A DNA stretch of 64,000 nt from an uncultured Chlorobiaceae bacterium. Its GTDB lineage: Bacteria; Bacteroidota; Chlorobiia; Chlorobiales; Chlorobiaceae. How positions within the stretch are numbered: the stretch's first letter is position 1; each line of letters begins with the position of its first letter. Made by a program: the position numbers and the translations under genes. The notes below the pieces were generated by a model. That model was not told where the DNA came from. It saw only the letters and a list, made by a program, of their open reading frames with translations, and did not search any database. The stretch lies in the NCBI GenBank assembly GCA_903824045.1, contig CAIJVD010000037.1, forward strand, positions 1 through 64,000. Reading direction: 5' to 3'. Below are positions 19,655 through 30,040 of this stretch, one piece after another.

Positions 19655-20590
19655 TCAGGATGCCTTGCTGCCCCTCAGGTGAACCGGGCTTTTCGAGAGT
19701 CTCAGCCAGTCGTAAACAAGCGGAGCGGCAACAAAGATCGAAGAGTAGGTTCCGATAAGGATACCGACAAAGACGGCAAAAGCAAAGCCTCTGATAGCGG
19801 GACCTGCAAAGATGAAGAGAACAAAGACCGAGAGCAGCACCGTGCCGGAAGTAATGATCGTCCGGCCAAGGGTCTGGTTCATGCTTTCATTGAAAATCCG
19901 CTCGTAATCGGACGGCTTCTGCCCCCTGATCCTCTCGCGGATACGGTCGTAAACGACGACGGTATCGGTGATGGAGTATCCGGCAATGGTAAGAAACGCC
20001 GCGATAATGCTCTGGTCCATCTCAAGCGGCATGAAATCGAACAGGCCTCCGAGAATACTGAAGAGGCCGAGAACTGTCAGAATATCATGAAAAATGGCAA
20101 CCACACCGGCCGTTGCAAATTTAACCTCAAAGCGGAACCCTACATAGATAAGAATCGCCAAAAGAGCAGCAAAGAGTGCTTTTACTGCCGACCATTTCAA
20201 ATCCGATGCAATGCTTGGACCAACAGCATCGATGCGTACGATCTCTCCATGATTACCCTGAAGGTCGGCGGCAAAGGCATTGGATATGCGCGACTTCAGA
20301 TCATTTGTCTCTCCGCTGAAGGCGGTGCTGAACAGAAACGACCGATCAAGGCCATACTGCTTGAGAGAACCGGAAAGCCCCGCCTTGTCGATCACAGAAC
20401 GCACGGTGCTGACATCGACGTTTTTCTCGAATCGTATCAGAACTTCAGAGCCCCCTCTGAAATCGATGCCGTAGTTGAGTCCCTTGACCACAAGAGAGAT
20501 CATCCCTGCCAGCAGAATAAAAACAGAAAAACCGTAGGCGATTTTGCGGAACCCCAGAAAATCGAAGTTGGTCTTATGAAAAATCCTCAT
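19655..20590 (-). CDS. secF: Protein translocase subunit SecF
   Basis: A 311-residue inner-membrane protein with six predicted membrane helices. The N-terminal helix is followed by the SecF hallmark GLNYGIDFRGGSEVLIRF, a small periplasmic domain, and the conserved helices with YVGFRFEVKFATAGVVAIFHDI and SITDTVVVYDRIRE. SecDF uses the proton gradient to complete protein export after SecA. It follows secD by 21 bases, and a hairpin 34 bases downstream likely ends the transcript. Confidence 0.96.
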   Translation of the reverse strand: MRIFHKTNFDFLGFRKIAYGFSVFILLAGMISLVVKGLNYGIDFRGGSEVLIRFEKNVDVSTVRSVIDKAGLSGSLKQYGLDRSFLFSTAFSGETNDLKSRISNAFAADLQGNHGEIVRIDAVGPSIASDLKWSAVKALFAALLAILIYVGFRFEVKFATAGVVAIFHDILTVLGLFSILGGLFDFMPLEMDQSIIAAFLTIAGYSITDTVVVYDRIRERIRGQKPSDYERIFNESMNQTLGRTIITSGTVLLSVFVLFIFAGPAIRGFAFAVFVGILIGTYSSIFVAAPLVYDWLRLSKSPVHLRGSKAS

Positions 20591-20611
20591 GAGTTGAAGT
20601 GTATTGAAATA

Positions 20612-22426
20612 TTAACCGAAACTTTTTTCCGACATGACGTTCCGTGAAAGCAGGAACGAGAAGATCTCCTTGGTCACCACGATCGAGGTAAAGAGACTTG
20701 CCGATGTACCGATCATGAGGGTCAGGGCAAACCCCTGAATTGGACCGATTCCGTATGTGTAGAGCAGAAATGCCGCGAAGAGGGTCGTGACATGTGAATC
20801 AAGAATCGAGGAGAAGGCGCGATCATAGCCAAGTTCAATGGCCGAGACGAGGCCCTTGCCTGCATCGAGCTCTTCGCGTATCCTCTCATAGATAAGCACG
20901 TTGGCGTCCACCGCCATACCGATGGTCAACACAATGCCCGCAATGCCGGGAAGGGAGAGCGAGGCGCTGAATCCCGCCAGAACAGAGAGCACAATCAGAA
21001 TGTTGAGCACAAGGGCTATATCTGCAGCAATCCCGGCTTTACGGTAGTATACCAGCATGAATACCGATACAGCAATAAACGACCAGGAGAGCGAGAGCAT
21101 GCCTGCGCGGATATAGTCAGCACCAAGGGAGGGTCCGACAGTGCGCTCTTCAATGATCCGTACCGGTGCAGGAAGCGCTCCGGCCTTAAGCACAATTTCA
21201 AGATCCTTGGCCTCCTCGAGGCTTTCGATACCGTTGATCACGGAGTTCCCTCCAGGTATCTTCGACTGTACGACCGGTGCACTGTAGACCGCCCCGTCAA
21301 GCACGATAGCAATGCGCTTGCCGATATTGGCGCCGGTTATTCGAGCCCATTTCGAGGTACCCTCGGAGTTCATCGTCATCATTACCTCGGGCTGAACGCC
21401 CTGAGAACCGAAGGTGGCCTTTGCTTCAGTAATAACTCCGCCTGTCAGTTCAGGGGTCTTTCTGACAAGGTAGACACTGTAGAGCTTCTCCCCGGCCTTC
21501 CCATGATCCGACTTTGCGCTGAGTACAAGCTCGGTATCCTGGGGCAGCTGGGCCTGGATGTCGCTGCGGCGAAGCAGTGCCGACACAAAGTCTCTCGTCC
21601 GTTCGGAGGTATATGCCGAACCGTTTTCAGTGACGCCGATCAAGTCATAGAGCGGCTTTCCGGAAGTGCTTGCCCCTGCGGCTGCGGGCGTGGCCTTCGC
21701 AACCGAAGCGGTATCATTGAGCGCCGTGCCGCTTTTGACAAGATAGGTATTGATCCGGTCAAGGGTCCTGACAAGTGCCTCTGGATCGCGAAGAAGCTTG
21801 AACTCCAGCTTGGCGGTCCCCTTGAGCAAGTTTCTCACCCTGCCCTCATCGGAGACGCCAGGCAACTCGATGATGATTTTCCTGGTACCCTGAGTGGTAA
21901 TGACGGGCTCAGCCACGCCGTACTGATCGATTCTATTGCGAACAATCTCCTTTGCCCGGTTGAGCGCGTCATCAGACTCCTTTTCGAGTTTGACGATGAT
22001 CTCGCGATCGGTATTGCGAATATCATAGAAATAACGGCTGAGACGAACGTTCTCGTTGCCAAACTCGGAAACAAGCAGGTCAATCACCCTTGCGTCGCTT
22101 TTCGCAGCTTTCTCTCTGACGGCGGTCATTATGGAAAAGAATTTCGCATCCTTGTTCCACGCTTTCTGTTCGAACAGATCGACCTGATCAACCTCCATCA
22201 CCAGATGCATGCCCCCCTTGAGGTCCAGGCCAAGCTTAAGGCTTTTTTTACGGGCATTTTCAATCTCCTCGCGATGACTCAAAGCGTAACGGAGGCTGTC
22301 CTGCGACGACCTGTAGCTTTCAATCTGTTTCGTCAGGGTGTAGTCATGCCAGGTAGGCCACAAGGACCATAGAGCCACAATGGCAACCACAGCTATGAGA
22401 AAAAGGTTAAATCGTTTGTTTTTCAT
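20612..22426 (-). CDS. secD: Protein translocase subunit SecD
   Basis: A 604-residue partner of SecF. The first membrane helix ([19 protein letters not shown]) is followed by [16 protein letters not shown], the large periplasmic P1 region containing [19 protein letters not shown] and IIIELPGV, a second region with [12 protein letters not shown], and a C-terminal block of five helices with [19 protein letters not shown]. An Ala/Ser/Thr-rich insert near residues 235-255 is probably a surface loop. It begins a minus-strand transcript whose promoter must lie in the 433-base spacer toward mnmG. Confidence 0.96.
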   Translation of the reverse strand: MKNKRFNLFLIAVVAIVALWSLWPTWHDYTLTKQIESYRSSQDSLRYALSHREEIENARKKSLKLGLDLKGGMHLVMEVDQVDLFEQKAWNKDAKFFSIMTAVREKAAKSDARVIDLLVSEFGNENVRLSRYFYDIRNTDREIIVKLEKESDDALNRAKEIVRNRIDQYGVAEPVITTQGTRKIIIELPGVSDEGRVRNLLKGTAKLEFKLLRDPEALVRTLDRINTYLVKSGTALNDTASVAKATPAAAGASTSGKPLYDLIGVTENGSAYTSERTRDFVSALLRRSDIQAQLPQDTELVLSAKSDHGKAGEKLYSVYLVRKTPELTGGVITEAKATFGSQGVQPEVMMTMNSEGTSKWARITGANIGKRIAIVLDGAVYSAPVVQSKIPGGNSVINGIESLEEAKDLEIVLKAGALPAPVRIIEERTVGPSLGADYIRAGMLSLSWSFIAVSVFMLVYYRKAGIAADIALVLNILIVLSVLAGFSASLSLPGIAGIVLTIGMAVDANVLIYERIREELDAGKGLVSAIELGYDRAFSSILDSHVTTLFAAFLLYTYGIGPIQGFALTLMIGTSASLFTSIVVTKEIFSFLLSRNVMSEKSFG

Positions 22427-22832
22427 TGATGGCTTAGCTTAACGCTCGAAAGAAATAATTCAGCCAATATATAAAAAATTGGGGTACCGATTAACTATCA
22501 ATACACTTCCCTGCGCCGCCGTAACCAGGCATAGCCGAGAATGACAATCGCTTTCGAGCGAGCCGCCAAGCAATGAAATTAGAAAGACGTGTTATTGATA
22601 AAGTTGGTATTTTACAAAGGTCATCCAGCATGCCTTAGGGCTCAGCCATAAAACCGCCTATGTCATTACTAATTAATAACTTACGCATCAGCGGCGGCCG
22701 CTGGGAACAGCGCCTCGGGGCAATAGTGGCGTACCTCGGGGCAGCATCAAAGCATCTCTCTCCCCCTGCTCTTAATGGCCAGATCATGAATTACCAGACA
22801 TTTTCCTTAGTGAAGCAAGCGCACTGCGTGAA
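22427..22832. other. Divergent intergenic region between secD and mnmG
   Basis: No tRNA or other RNA gene was recognised here. The left half near secD is AT-rich (ATATATAAAAAATT around 22468-22482) and may hold the secD promoter. An open frame at 22660-22872 has no family resemblance and runs through the parS site into mnmG, so it is not called a gene. Confidence 0.4.
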
Positions 22833-22848
22833 TGTTTCACGTGAAACA
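22833..22848. other. parS centromere site, copy 1
   Basis: The 16-base palindrome TGTTTCACGTGAAACA is a perfect match to the widely conserved bacterial parS sequence bound by ParB (Spo0J). It ends 11 bases before the mnmG start codon, so bound ParB could also affect mnmG transcription or translation. An identical site lies just after mnmG. Confidence 0.93.
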
Positions 22849-22859
22849 ATCGAACGATC

Positions 22860-24725
22860 ATGTATGATATAATAGTAGCGGGTGCGGGACATGCCGGGTG
22901 CGAGGCTGCGCTTGCTGCGGCAAGAATGGGCGCCACATGCCTGCTTATAACCTCTGACCTTTCCGCTATCGCAAGGATGTCGTGCAACCCCGCGATAGGA
23001 GGGGTCGCAAAGGGGCAGATAACGCGAGAGATCGATGCGCTAGGCGGAGAGATGGCGAAGGCTATCGACGCAACAGGGATTCAGTTCAGAATGCTGAACA
23101 GGAGCAAGGGGCCGGCGATGCACTCACCAAGAGCGCAGGCTGACAAGGCGAAGTACTCCCAGTACATGCGGGACGTCATTGAGAGTGAACCCAATATTGA
23201 CCTGCTGCAAGACACGGTCACTGCGATAGATACGGCTTCAGGCAAATTCAGGGGAGTAATCATCACCTCCGGCAGAATTATCTGCGGATCAGCTGCGATA
23301 TTGACCTGCGGGACCTTTCTTAACGGACTGATTCACGTAGGAATGAATCACTTCCCCGGAGGGAGGAGCGCCGCAGAGCCACCGGTTCACGGCCTGACTG
23401 AGTGCCTCGTGGCCCTGGGGTTCAAGGCGGGAAGACTGAAAACAGGAACGCCACCAAGAATAGACTCGAGGAGCGTAGATTATTCCGCGGTCGAACGGCA
23501 AGGGGGCGACGAAGAGCCTGTCCGATTCTCATTCAGCGAAATTGATAATATACATCCGGAGCAGGTGAGCTGCTTCATCAGCCGGACGACCGAGAAAACA
23601 CACGAAATTCTGAAAACCGGCTTTGACCGCTCACCGCTCTTCACGGGAAAAGTGCAAGGCACGGGGCCGAGATACTGCCCCTCGGTAGAAGACAAGATCT
23701 GCCGTTTTCCAGAGAGAACGAGCCATCACATATTCCTTGAGCCTGAAGGATTGAGCACAAATGAGATGTACGTGAACGGCTTTTCAACCTCGCTGCCGGA
23801 AGAGATCCAGATTGAGGGACTTAAATCCATTCCCGGCCTTGAACAGGTAAAGGTAATACGGCCGGGCTATGCGATTGAATACGATTACTTCCTACCCTAT
23901 CAGCTTCAGAGAAGCCTTGAAACAAAAGTCATCAGCAATCTCTATTTTGCCGGTCAGATCAACGGCACGTCCGGGTATGAAGAGGCGGCAGCGCAGGGAC
24001 TTATGGCAGGGATCAATGCCGGACTGAAAGTTAAAGGCAGAGAACCACTCCATCTGAAGCGCTCCGACGCCTATATCGGCGTGCTTATTGACGACATCAT
24101 CACCAAGGAGACGCTTGAACCATACAGAATGTTCACCTCTTCTGCCGAACACCGGCTGCTGCTCCGCCACGACAATGCAGATATCAGGCTTCGAGGGATT
24201 GGACGCGATGTCGGGCTGGTCGATGAGCAGCTATTTGCAGCAACAAACCGTAAAATCAAGGCGATCGAAGCAATAAAGGCGCTCTGCTCCCGAGCAAAAG
24301 TCACTTCAGAGGAGATCAATGCTGATCTTCGCGCACTCGGCTATAGTGAGGTTACAACAGTCCAAACCGCAGGGGCTCTTCTCAAGAGACCAGGGATAAC
24401 CCTGCACCTGCTCCTTGAGGCCTCTTCGGGGCTTAACACCCAAGCCAAAAAGATAACAGCAGATCCAGCTGTCTATGAGCAGGTTGAGATTGACTTGAAG
24501 TATGAGGGCTATCTGAAACGCGACAATCTGATGAGTGAAAAGATATCACGGCTTGAATCGCTGAAAATCCCTGCCTCATTAGACTACACTACCATTTCCG
24601 GCCTCTCAAGTGAGGGAAGGGAGAAGCTGATTAACTACCGACCCGAGACCATCGGCCTGGCGTCAAGAATCCCGGGGGTCTCCCCTTCGGACACCTCCGT
24701 CCTCACTATTCGGCTTGGCAGATAG
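22860..24725 (+). CDS. mnmG: tRNA uridine-5-carboxymethylaminomethyl modification enzyme MnmG (GidA)
   Basis: A 621-residue FAD protein that, with MnmE, modifies the wobble uridine (U34) of several tRNAs. The FAD Rossmann motif is [21 protein letters not shown] at residues 3-23. Family markers are the [22 protein letters not shown] block, [17 protein letters not shown], the FLNGLIHVG and [12 protein letters not shown] segments with the conserved cysteine region CGTF, and [12 protein letters not shown]. The C-terminal MnmE-binding helical part ends [16 protein letters not shown]. Placement next to the origin is common. Identical parS sites stand 11 bases before the start and 11 bases after the stop. 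Confidence 0.96.
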   Translation: MYDIIVAGAGHAGCEAALAAARMGATCLLITSDLSAIARMSCNPAIGGVAKGQITREIDALGGEMAKAIDATGIQFRMLNRSKGPAMHSPRAQADKAKYSQYMRDVIESEPNIDLLQDTVTAIDTASGKFRGVIITSGRIICGSAAILTCGTFLNGLIHVGMNHFPGGRSAAEPPVHGLTECLVALGFKAGRLKTGTPPRIDSRSVDYSAVERQGGDEEPVRFSFSEIDNIHPEQVSCFISRTTEKTHEILKTGFDRSPLFTGKVQGTGPRYCPSVEDKICRFPERTSHHIFLEPEGLSTNEMYVNGFSTSLPEEIQIEGLKSIPGLEQVKVIRPGYAIEYDYFLPYQLQRSLETKVISNLYFAGQINGTSGYEEAAAQGLMAGINAGLKVKGREPLHLKRSDAYIGVLIDDIITKETLEPYRMFTSSAEHRLLLRHDNADIRLRGIGRDVGLVDEQLFAATNRKIKAIEAIKALCSRAKVTSEEINADLRALGYSEVTTVQTAGALLKRPGITLHLLLEASSGLNTQAKKITADPAVYEQVEIDLKYEGYLKRDNLMSEKISRLESLKIPASLDYTTISGLSSEGREKLINYRPETIGLASRIPGVSPSDTSVLTIRLGR

Positions 24726-24736
24726 GAAAGAGAAGT

Positions 24737-24752
24737 TGTTTCACGTGAAACA
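24737..24752. other. parS centromere site, copy 2
   Basis: Second exact copy of TGTTTCACGTGAAACA, placed 11 bases after the mnmG stop codon and 41 bases before the family B polymerase gene. Together with copy 1 it brackets mnmG at equal distance. parA and parB are not in this window. Confidence 0.93.
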
Positions 24753-24793
24753 TTTTCGCATGCTTATGGTTACACCCTAACAACCCGACCTCC

Positions 24794-27187
24794 ATGGAAA
24801 GCATTATTAGAGATATCGTGAACAACGACCTTCTGTTCGGGAAGGACAAAGAGGAGCGCATTGTGGGCGCATATCAGCTCTCCGACACCCATGTGCGGGT
24901 ATTCACAAGAGATCAGGAGGGGGTCCGCTTTCATGACGACACAGTCTACCCTTTCTTTTTTCTTTCCGACAGCGTCCTGCTTGAGGGGTTTGTTCCCGAG
25001 GATAAGGACAAGTTCTGGATGGTCAAGCTTTCGGGGGAGAACTACTATCAATACCTCGCCATATTTAAAAGCTGGAGAAGTTACCGGGCCGGGGTAGAGT
25101 TCATAAACAGCCGCCGCAATACGGAGAGCGGGGAGGGGGGCGCAAGAGAAGATGGCCCTGAAAGCAGCCCGCTGGTCTACAACAAGGGCGATGCCGTAAC
25201 ACAATATCTCCTGCAGAGCGGCAAAACCCTCTTTAAGGGGATGATATTCGATGATCTTTACCGGCTACAGCTCGACATCGAGACGAACTATGATCCGTCA
25301 TCCCGGAAGGGAGAGGGCAACGGGCCCGGTGCTGACGAAATCATCATTGTCTCGTTATGCGATAACCGGGGATGGGAGGCGGTGCTCCACTCAAAGGGAC
25401 GGGACGAGAAGGCCCTGCTTGAAGAGCTTGTCGCGGTGATCAGGGAAAAAGACCCCGATGTTATTGAGGGCCATAACATCTTCAGTTTTGACCTTCCCTA
25501 CCTGCAGCGCCGGTGCGAGCGTCACTGTGTCCCCTTTGCCGTGGGGCGGGACGGACTCGTGCCAAAATCCTACCCATCAAGCATCAGGTTTGCAGACCGA
25601 AGCATCGACTATCCATTTTTTGACATCCCTGGGCGGCATGTCATTGATACGCTCTTTCTCGTTCAAAGCTATGATGTTGCAAAGCGCTCCATCCAGAGCT
25701 ACGGGCTGAAAGCCGTCGCAAAGCATTTCGGATTTGCCTCCCCGGACCGAACCTATGTAGACTATAAGGATATTGCCTCCCTCTGGAAAAACAACCATGA
25801 AAAGCTCCTGGCCTACGCCCTGGACGATGTCCGCGAAACAAGGGCACTCTCTTCCCTTCTGTCAGGCAGCAACTTCTACCTCTCACAGATGATGCCCTAT
25901 ACCTATGCCATGACCTCCCGCATAGGGCAAGCCGCCAAAATAGAGGTTCTTTTTGTGCGAGAGTATCTCAGAAAAAAACACTCCCTGCCCAAGCCCTCAT
26001 CGGGTCAGCAGCACTCCGGCGGCTATACAGAGGTGTTTCTCAAAGGGATTCTGGGGCCGATTGTCTACGCTGACGTCGAATCGCTCTATCCGTCGATCAT
26101 GCTCTCCTACAATATCTGCCCGAAAAGCGACGAGTTAAAGATATTTCCGAGTGTCCTGCATGACCTTAAAGACCTGCGCTTCAAGGCGAAAGACAAAGCT
26201 CGGGAGGAGAAAGAGCTGGGCAACCGGACGCTTGCAGACAATTTCGACGCCATGCAGGGCTCTTTCAAGATCCTGATAAACGCCATGTATGGCTATCTGG
26301 GCTTCAGTGGCGGCATATTCAACGATTTCAATGAGGCCGACAAGATAACCTCTACCGGGCAGGGGATTGCCAAAAAGATGATCATGGAGTTCGAGGCACG
26401 GGGATGCCGCGTCATCGAGGTGGATACTGACGGAATCCTGTTTGTCCCCCCCCCTGGGATAACGACAGAGTCCGATGAAAGAGCGCTCGTCAGCGAAGTC
26501 TCTACCCTCATGCCTCAGGGCATCAATATCGGCTTTGACGGGAGGTTCAAGAAGATGATCTCCTACATGAAGAAAAACTACGCCCTGCTGGGATATGACA
26601 ATGTAATGGCCCTGAAAGGATCATCGCTCACCAGCCGGAGCGGAGAGAAGTTTGGCAGAGATTTTGTACGCCGGGGGTTTGAAAAGCTCCTGAGCGAGGA
26701 TGTCACCGGCCTTCACCATCTGTTTATGGAGTACCGTGAAAACATTTTGAACCATGTTTTGGATGTTTCGGAATTCTCAAGAACTGAATCGCTGAAAAAC
26801 ACCGTCGAACAGTACCAGGAGGACGTAAAGTCCGCAAAGAGATCAAAGTCAATTACCTACGAACTGGCAATCCGCTCTGGGCTAAAAGTCACGAAAGGCG
26901 ACAGGATTACCTTTTATATTTCTGGCACAGGGGCAGGCTCGGCCTCTTATGACAAGGGTAAGCTTGCCTCCGACTGGAGCCGGGATAAGCCGGACGAGAA
27001 CACGCAGTTCTATCTGAAACGACTTGATGAGCACTGCCAGAAGTTCCTGCCATTTTTCAAGCCACAGGATTACAGTATGATTTTTTCAGCCGATACGCTC
27101 TTCTCCTTCTCTCCGGAAGGCATAGCGCTTGTCAGGGATATCCGCCATACAGAGACGAGCCAGCTTGGGGGTGAGCTTCCGTTCTGA
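24794..27187 (+). CDS. Family B DNA polymerase (DNA polymerase II-like)
   Basis: A 797-residue polymerase, close to E. coli Pol II in length. The 3-prime to 5-prime exonuclease is intact: Exo I LDIET (D161, E163), Exo [11 protein letters not shown] (about 228-236) and Exo III YALDD (341-345). Polymerase motif A is DVESLYPSI (D427), motif B is KILINAMYG (492-500), and motif C is VDTDG (D544, D546), with Gly where Ser is most common. [11 protein letters not shown] segment matches the KxY region. All catalytic acids are present, so the enzyme should polymerise and proofread. Pol II enzymes act in damage bypass and repair; the cellular role here is inferred. Confidence 0.92.
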   Translation: MESIIRDIVNNDLLFGKDKEERIVGAYQLSDTHVRVFTRDQEGVRFHDDTVYPFFFLSDSVLLEGFVPEDKDKFWMVKLSGENYYQYLAIFKSWRSYRAGVEFINSRRNTESGEGGAREDGPESSPLVYNKGDAVTQYLLQSGKTLFKGMIFDDLYRLQLDIETNYDPSSRKGEGNGPGADEIIIVSLCDNRGWEAVLHSKGRDEKALLEELVAVIREKDPDVIEGHNIFSFDLPYLQRRCERHCVPFAVGRDGLVPKSYPSSIRFADRSIDYPFFDIPGRHVIDTLFLVQSYDVAKRSIQSYGLKAVAKHFGFASPDRTYVDYKDIASLWKNNHEKLLAYALDDVRETRALSSLLSGSNFYLSQMMPYTYAMTSRIGQAAKIEVLFVREYLRKKHSLPKPSSGQQHSGGYTEVFLKGILGPIVYADVESLYPSIMLSYNICPKSDELKIFPSVLHDLKDLRFKAKDKAREEKELGNRTLADNFDAMQGSFKILINAMYGYLGFSGGIFNDFNEADKITSTGQGIAKKMIMEFEARGCRVIEVDTDGILFVPPPGITTESDERALVSEVSTLMPQGINIGFDGRFKKMISYMKKNYALLGYDNVMALKGSSLTSRSGEKFGRDFVRRGFEKLLSEDVTGLHHLFMEYRENILNHVLDVSEFSRTESLKNTVEQYQEDVKSAKRSKSITYELAIRSGLKVTKGDRITFYISGTGAGSASYDKGKLASDWSRDKPDENTQFYLKRLDEHCQKFLPFFKPQDYSMIFSADTLFSFSPEGIALVRDIRHTETSQLGGELPF

Positions 27188-27317
27188 GGGCGCAGAGCGG
27201 TGAAGCCCTTTGTGCCGCTTGCAACAATAATTTATATTTCCCTCAAGGAACTATGAAGGGCATATTCCTGTATTATAGTGGTAACCTCTTTATTTTAAAT
27301 CAATTCCCGATATAACA

Positions 27318-28541
27318 ATGACAGACAATAAAGTTCTTCCCGTCTCCGCCGACGTCAGCTGGATAGGTGTTCTCGACCCCGGCCTTATCACCTTCGACAT
27401 TGTGATGGAGACCAAGTACGGCACCACCTACAACTCCTATTTTATCAATGCCGACAAGAAAACGGTCATAGAGACAACAAAAGAGAAGTTTTGGCCGACC
27501 TATCTTGATAAAATCAAGCAGGTTACCGATCCGGCAGATATCGAGTACATCATCGTCGATCATACCGAGCCGGATCATTCGGGCAATGTCCATAACCTGC
27601 TCAGCGTTGCACCGAATGCCACGGTGGTAGGAAGCGGCAATGCCATAAAATTTCTGCGTGACCAGACAGGCCATGACTTCAAATCAATGGTTGTCAAGAC
27701 CGGAGACACCCTCGATCTCGGCAACAAAACGCTGCATTTCATCAATGCGCCAAATCTGCACTGGCCGGACACCATCTATACCTGGCTTGAAGAGGACCGG
27801 ATTCTTTTCACCTGCGACTCATTCGGCTCACACTTCAGCAATGAGGCGATGTATGATGACGCCGTGGGCGATTTTGACGATGCCTTTACCTACTATTTCG
27901 ATGCTATTCTGCGCCCATACAGCAAATACATGATTCAGGCTGTCGAGAAAATCAGACCGCTCGATATTCAGACGATTTGCCCGGGACATGGCCCGATATT
28001 GAGAACACACTGGAAGAAATATGTCGATCTTTCACTGAAGTACTCGAATGCGGCAATAGCCATGCCTCACGAGAAGAATATCCTTATCGCCTATGTTTCA
28101 GCCTACGAGAACACCACGCTGCTGGCACACAAAATCGCCGAGGGTCTTCAGCAGTCCTGTGACTTCCGCATCGATATCTGTGATGTTGAAAACATCCATT
28201 TTTCCAAGCTCGAGGAAAAGATCGCCCACTGTTCAGGCATTATTGTGGGATCTCCGACGATCAACCAGAACATTCTGCCGCAGATCTATCAGCTCTTTGC
28301 CGCCATCAACCCTATTCGCGACAAGGGCAAACTTGCTGCAGCCTTCGGTTCTTACGGCTGGAGCGGGGAGGCATCGAAAATGATTGAGAGCAACCTGACG
28401 ATGCTCAAGCTGAAGGTTTTTGAACAGAACGTGATGGTTAAATTCAAGCCTCATGAGCCTGAATTCGAGATTTGCAAAGCGTTTGGCAAGGCCTATGCCG
28501 ACAAAATGATCGAGATGTATCAGCTGAGCTGTGATCTCTGA
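27318..28541 (+). CDS. Flavodiiron protein (A-type flavoprotein, FprA-like)
   Basis: A 407-residue oxygen or nitric oxide reductase. The N-terminal metallo-beta-lactamase-like domain carries the diiron ligands: DHTEPDH near residue 80, HWPD near 151, CDSFGSH near 169, and CPGHGP near 230. The C-terminal flavodoxin domain starts at [13 protein letters not shown], with FMN-binding loops at GSPTIN and GSYGWSG. There is no rubredoxin or flavin reductase extension, so this is the minimal class A type that needs a separate electron donor. In strict anaerobes such as green sulfur bacteria it is a plausible oxygen-detoxifying enzyme. A strong terminator follows. Confidence 0.93.
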   Translation: MTDNKVLPVSADVSWIGVLDPGLITFDIVMETKYGTTYNSYFINADKKTVIETTKEKFWPTYLDKIKQVTDPADIEYIIVDHTEPDHSGNVHNLLSVAPNATVVGSGNAIKFLRDQTGHDFKSMVVKTGDTLDLGNKTLHFINAPNLHWPDTIYTWLEEDRILFTCDSFGSHFSNEAMYDDAVGDFDDAFTYYFDAILRPYSKYMIQAVEKIRPLDIQTICPGHGPILRTHWKKYVDLSLKYSNAAIAMPHEKNILIAYVSAYENTTLLAHKIAEGLQQSCDFRIDICDVENIHFSKLEEKIAHCSGIIVGSPTINQNILPQIYQLFAAINPIRDKGKLAAAFGSYGWSGEASKMIESNLTMLKLKVFEQNVMVKFKPHEPEFEICKAFGKAYADKMIEMYQLSCDL

Positions 28542-28585
28542 GCGGTGAAAAGTGGCCTCCTGCGGGAGTCTGATCAATAGCGTGA

Positions 28586-28618
28586 AGGGCTGTCCCTTTA
28601 TGGCGACAGTCCTTTTTT
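28586..28618 (+). terminator. Intrinsic terminator after the flavodiiron gene
   Basis: AGGGCTGTC and GACAGTCCT form a nine-pair stem (one G-U pair) around a 10-base loop, followed directly by TTTTTT. It lies 45 bases after the flavodiiron stop. Its end touches the stop codon of the convergent DciA-like gene. Confidence 0.85.
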
Positions 28619-28910
28619 ATTTGAAGATGATTTCCTCAACCATCGGCCTGTCCAGCTCGGCATTAAGCCTGCTGATAATATCCTTCTTCCGGAAGTTCAG
28701 CTCCATGCGCCATGAGGGATTTTTTACCCTGATGAAGAGCTGCCCCCCTGTAAAACGCTCGATGGTCGTCACTCCAGCAATTGCATCTCCTACAACGCTG
28801 CTCCATACCTGGAGTGTCTTGTACTGCCGGTAGGCCTCGTCGATTCCAAGCGTCCGGCACATCTCCGTAACGACTGTGGAAATTTTTTTTGGGTCCCTGG
28901 TTCTTGCCAT
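28617..28910 (-). CDS. DciA-like protein (DUF721)
   Basis: A 97-residue DUF721 protein. The conserved core is visible: YKTLQVWSSVVGDAIAGVTTIERFTGGQLFIRVKNPSWRMELNFRKKDIISRLN. DciA in gammaproteobacteria and many other phyla is the replicative-helicase operator that replaces DnaC/DnaI, and DUF721 defines the wider family. A good ribosome-binding site (GAGGAG, four bases before ATG) precedes it. It starts eight bases after the recF stop in the dnaA-dnaN-recF direction, so it is transcribed with replication genes. Confidence 0.82.
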   Translation of the reverse strand: MARTRDPKKISTVVTEMCRTLGIDEAYRQYKTLQVWSSVVGDAIAGVTTIERFTGGQLFIRVKNPSWRMELNFRKKDIISRLNAELDRPMVEEIIFK

Positions 28911-28918
28911 GATCTCCT

Positions 28919-30022
28919 CTATCCTTTTAGCTTCAGCGATTCAATCCGAAAGGGGGTCATGTGAGGATATTGATGTTTGTCTGCCGAGGTAATGACCGCT
29001 TGGCCGCATGTTTCGAGAATGCTGAATATATCTGCAATCCGCGATGAATCAAGTTCGCTGAAAATATCATCGAGCAGGCAGACAGGCCGCTCGCCAAGTG
29101 TTTCAAAGAAAAATCGCTGCTGGGCAAGCTTCAGGCAGATAAGAAAGGTTCTCATCTGGCCCTGGGATGCAAATTTTTTAATTTCACGACCGTTTATCAT
29201 AAACACCAGGTCATCCCTGTGCGGACCCGCCATCGTCTGCCCCCGAAGAATCTCCGCTCTTTGAATGTCGCTGAATTTCTGAAGATAACGGTTGTAGAGC
29301 ATCTCCTCAGAGGGATCCGGACCGATATCCAAAAACGCTGATCTATAAGTAATAAGTGGAATTTCATCAAGTTTCAAGCGACTGAATATCTCGCTGAAAC
29401 AGCTGAAGAGGGCGGCAGTGACGATCATTCTTTTTCTGACAATCGAAGCGGCCAGTCGGGCAAGAGTGTCTGTCCATATCGAGAGCATCCCGTCATCAAC
29501 TGATCTTTTTTCTGCAAGAAGCTGTAGCTGGGCGTTTCGCTGAGAGAGAACCCTCCTGTAGGACATCAGATCCTCCAGATATCTCCGGTCAGTCTGGCTG
29601 ATGGCATTGTCAAGAAAGCGGCGGCGCTCCGCTGGAGCTCCATTGACAATGACAATTTCGGGAGGGGAAAAGGTGATGCAGGGGATGGTTCCAACGTGAC
29701 TCGAAAATGTAGTCAGCTCACTGTTGTTGACCGTTATCTGCTTTTCTCTTGCCTCGCTGTAGCTGATTTTAACAGCGGCGGTGTGTCCAGCTCCATCGAT
29801 AAAGGTGCCGTTAAGGAGAAAATACTCTGAAGAAAAGTGCAGAGAGTCACTATCAGCAGCGCTGACAAAGCCTCTTGTCAGCGCGCAATAGTGTATTCCT
29901 TCAAGAATCGAGGTTTTTCCTGATCCATTGGGACCGTGAATGAGATTGATCCCCTCTGTCGGCTCAAAGGCCGATACAGGGTGATTCCTGAAATTCTCAT
30001 AGGTAATACGCTCTACTCTCAA
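28919..30022 (-). CDS. recF: DNA replication and repair protein RecF
   Basis: A 367-residue SMC-like ATPase that helps load RecA at gaps. The Walker A motif is GPNGSGKTSILEGIHYC (about residues 30-46), and Walker B with the D-loop is VCLLDDIFSELDSSRI. The family markers TFSPPEIVIVNGAPAERRRFLDNAISQ and GPHRDDL are present. Translation begins at a TTG with a GAGG ribosome-binding motif seven bases upstream; no ATG is available near the conserved N-terminus. It follows dnaN by 18 bases. Confidence 0.95.
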   Translation of the reverse strand: MRVERITYENFRNHPVSAFEPTEGINLIHGPNGSGKTSILEGIHYCALTRGFVSAADSDSLHFSSEYFLLNGTFIDGAGHTAAVKISYSEAREKQITVNNSELTTFSSHVGTIPCITFSPPEIVIVNGAPAERRRFLDNAISQTDRRYLEDLMSYRRVLSQRNAQLQLLAEKRSVDDGMLSIWTDTLARLAASIVRKRMIVTAALFSCFSEIFSRLKLDEIPLITYRSAFLDIGPDPSEEMLYNRYLQKFSDIQRAEILRGQTMAGPHRDDLVFMINGREIKKFASQGQMRTFLICLKLAQQRFFFETLGERPVCLLDDIFSELDSSRIADIFSILETCGQAVITSADKHQYPHMTPFRIESLKLKG

Positions 30023-30040
30023 TAATCGACCTCAACCCAT

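Noticed and set aside
22660-22872. Plus-strand open frame of 70 codons before mnmG
   Set aside because: It runs through a perfect parS site and into the mnmG start, and has no recognisable features.
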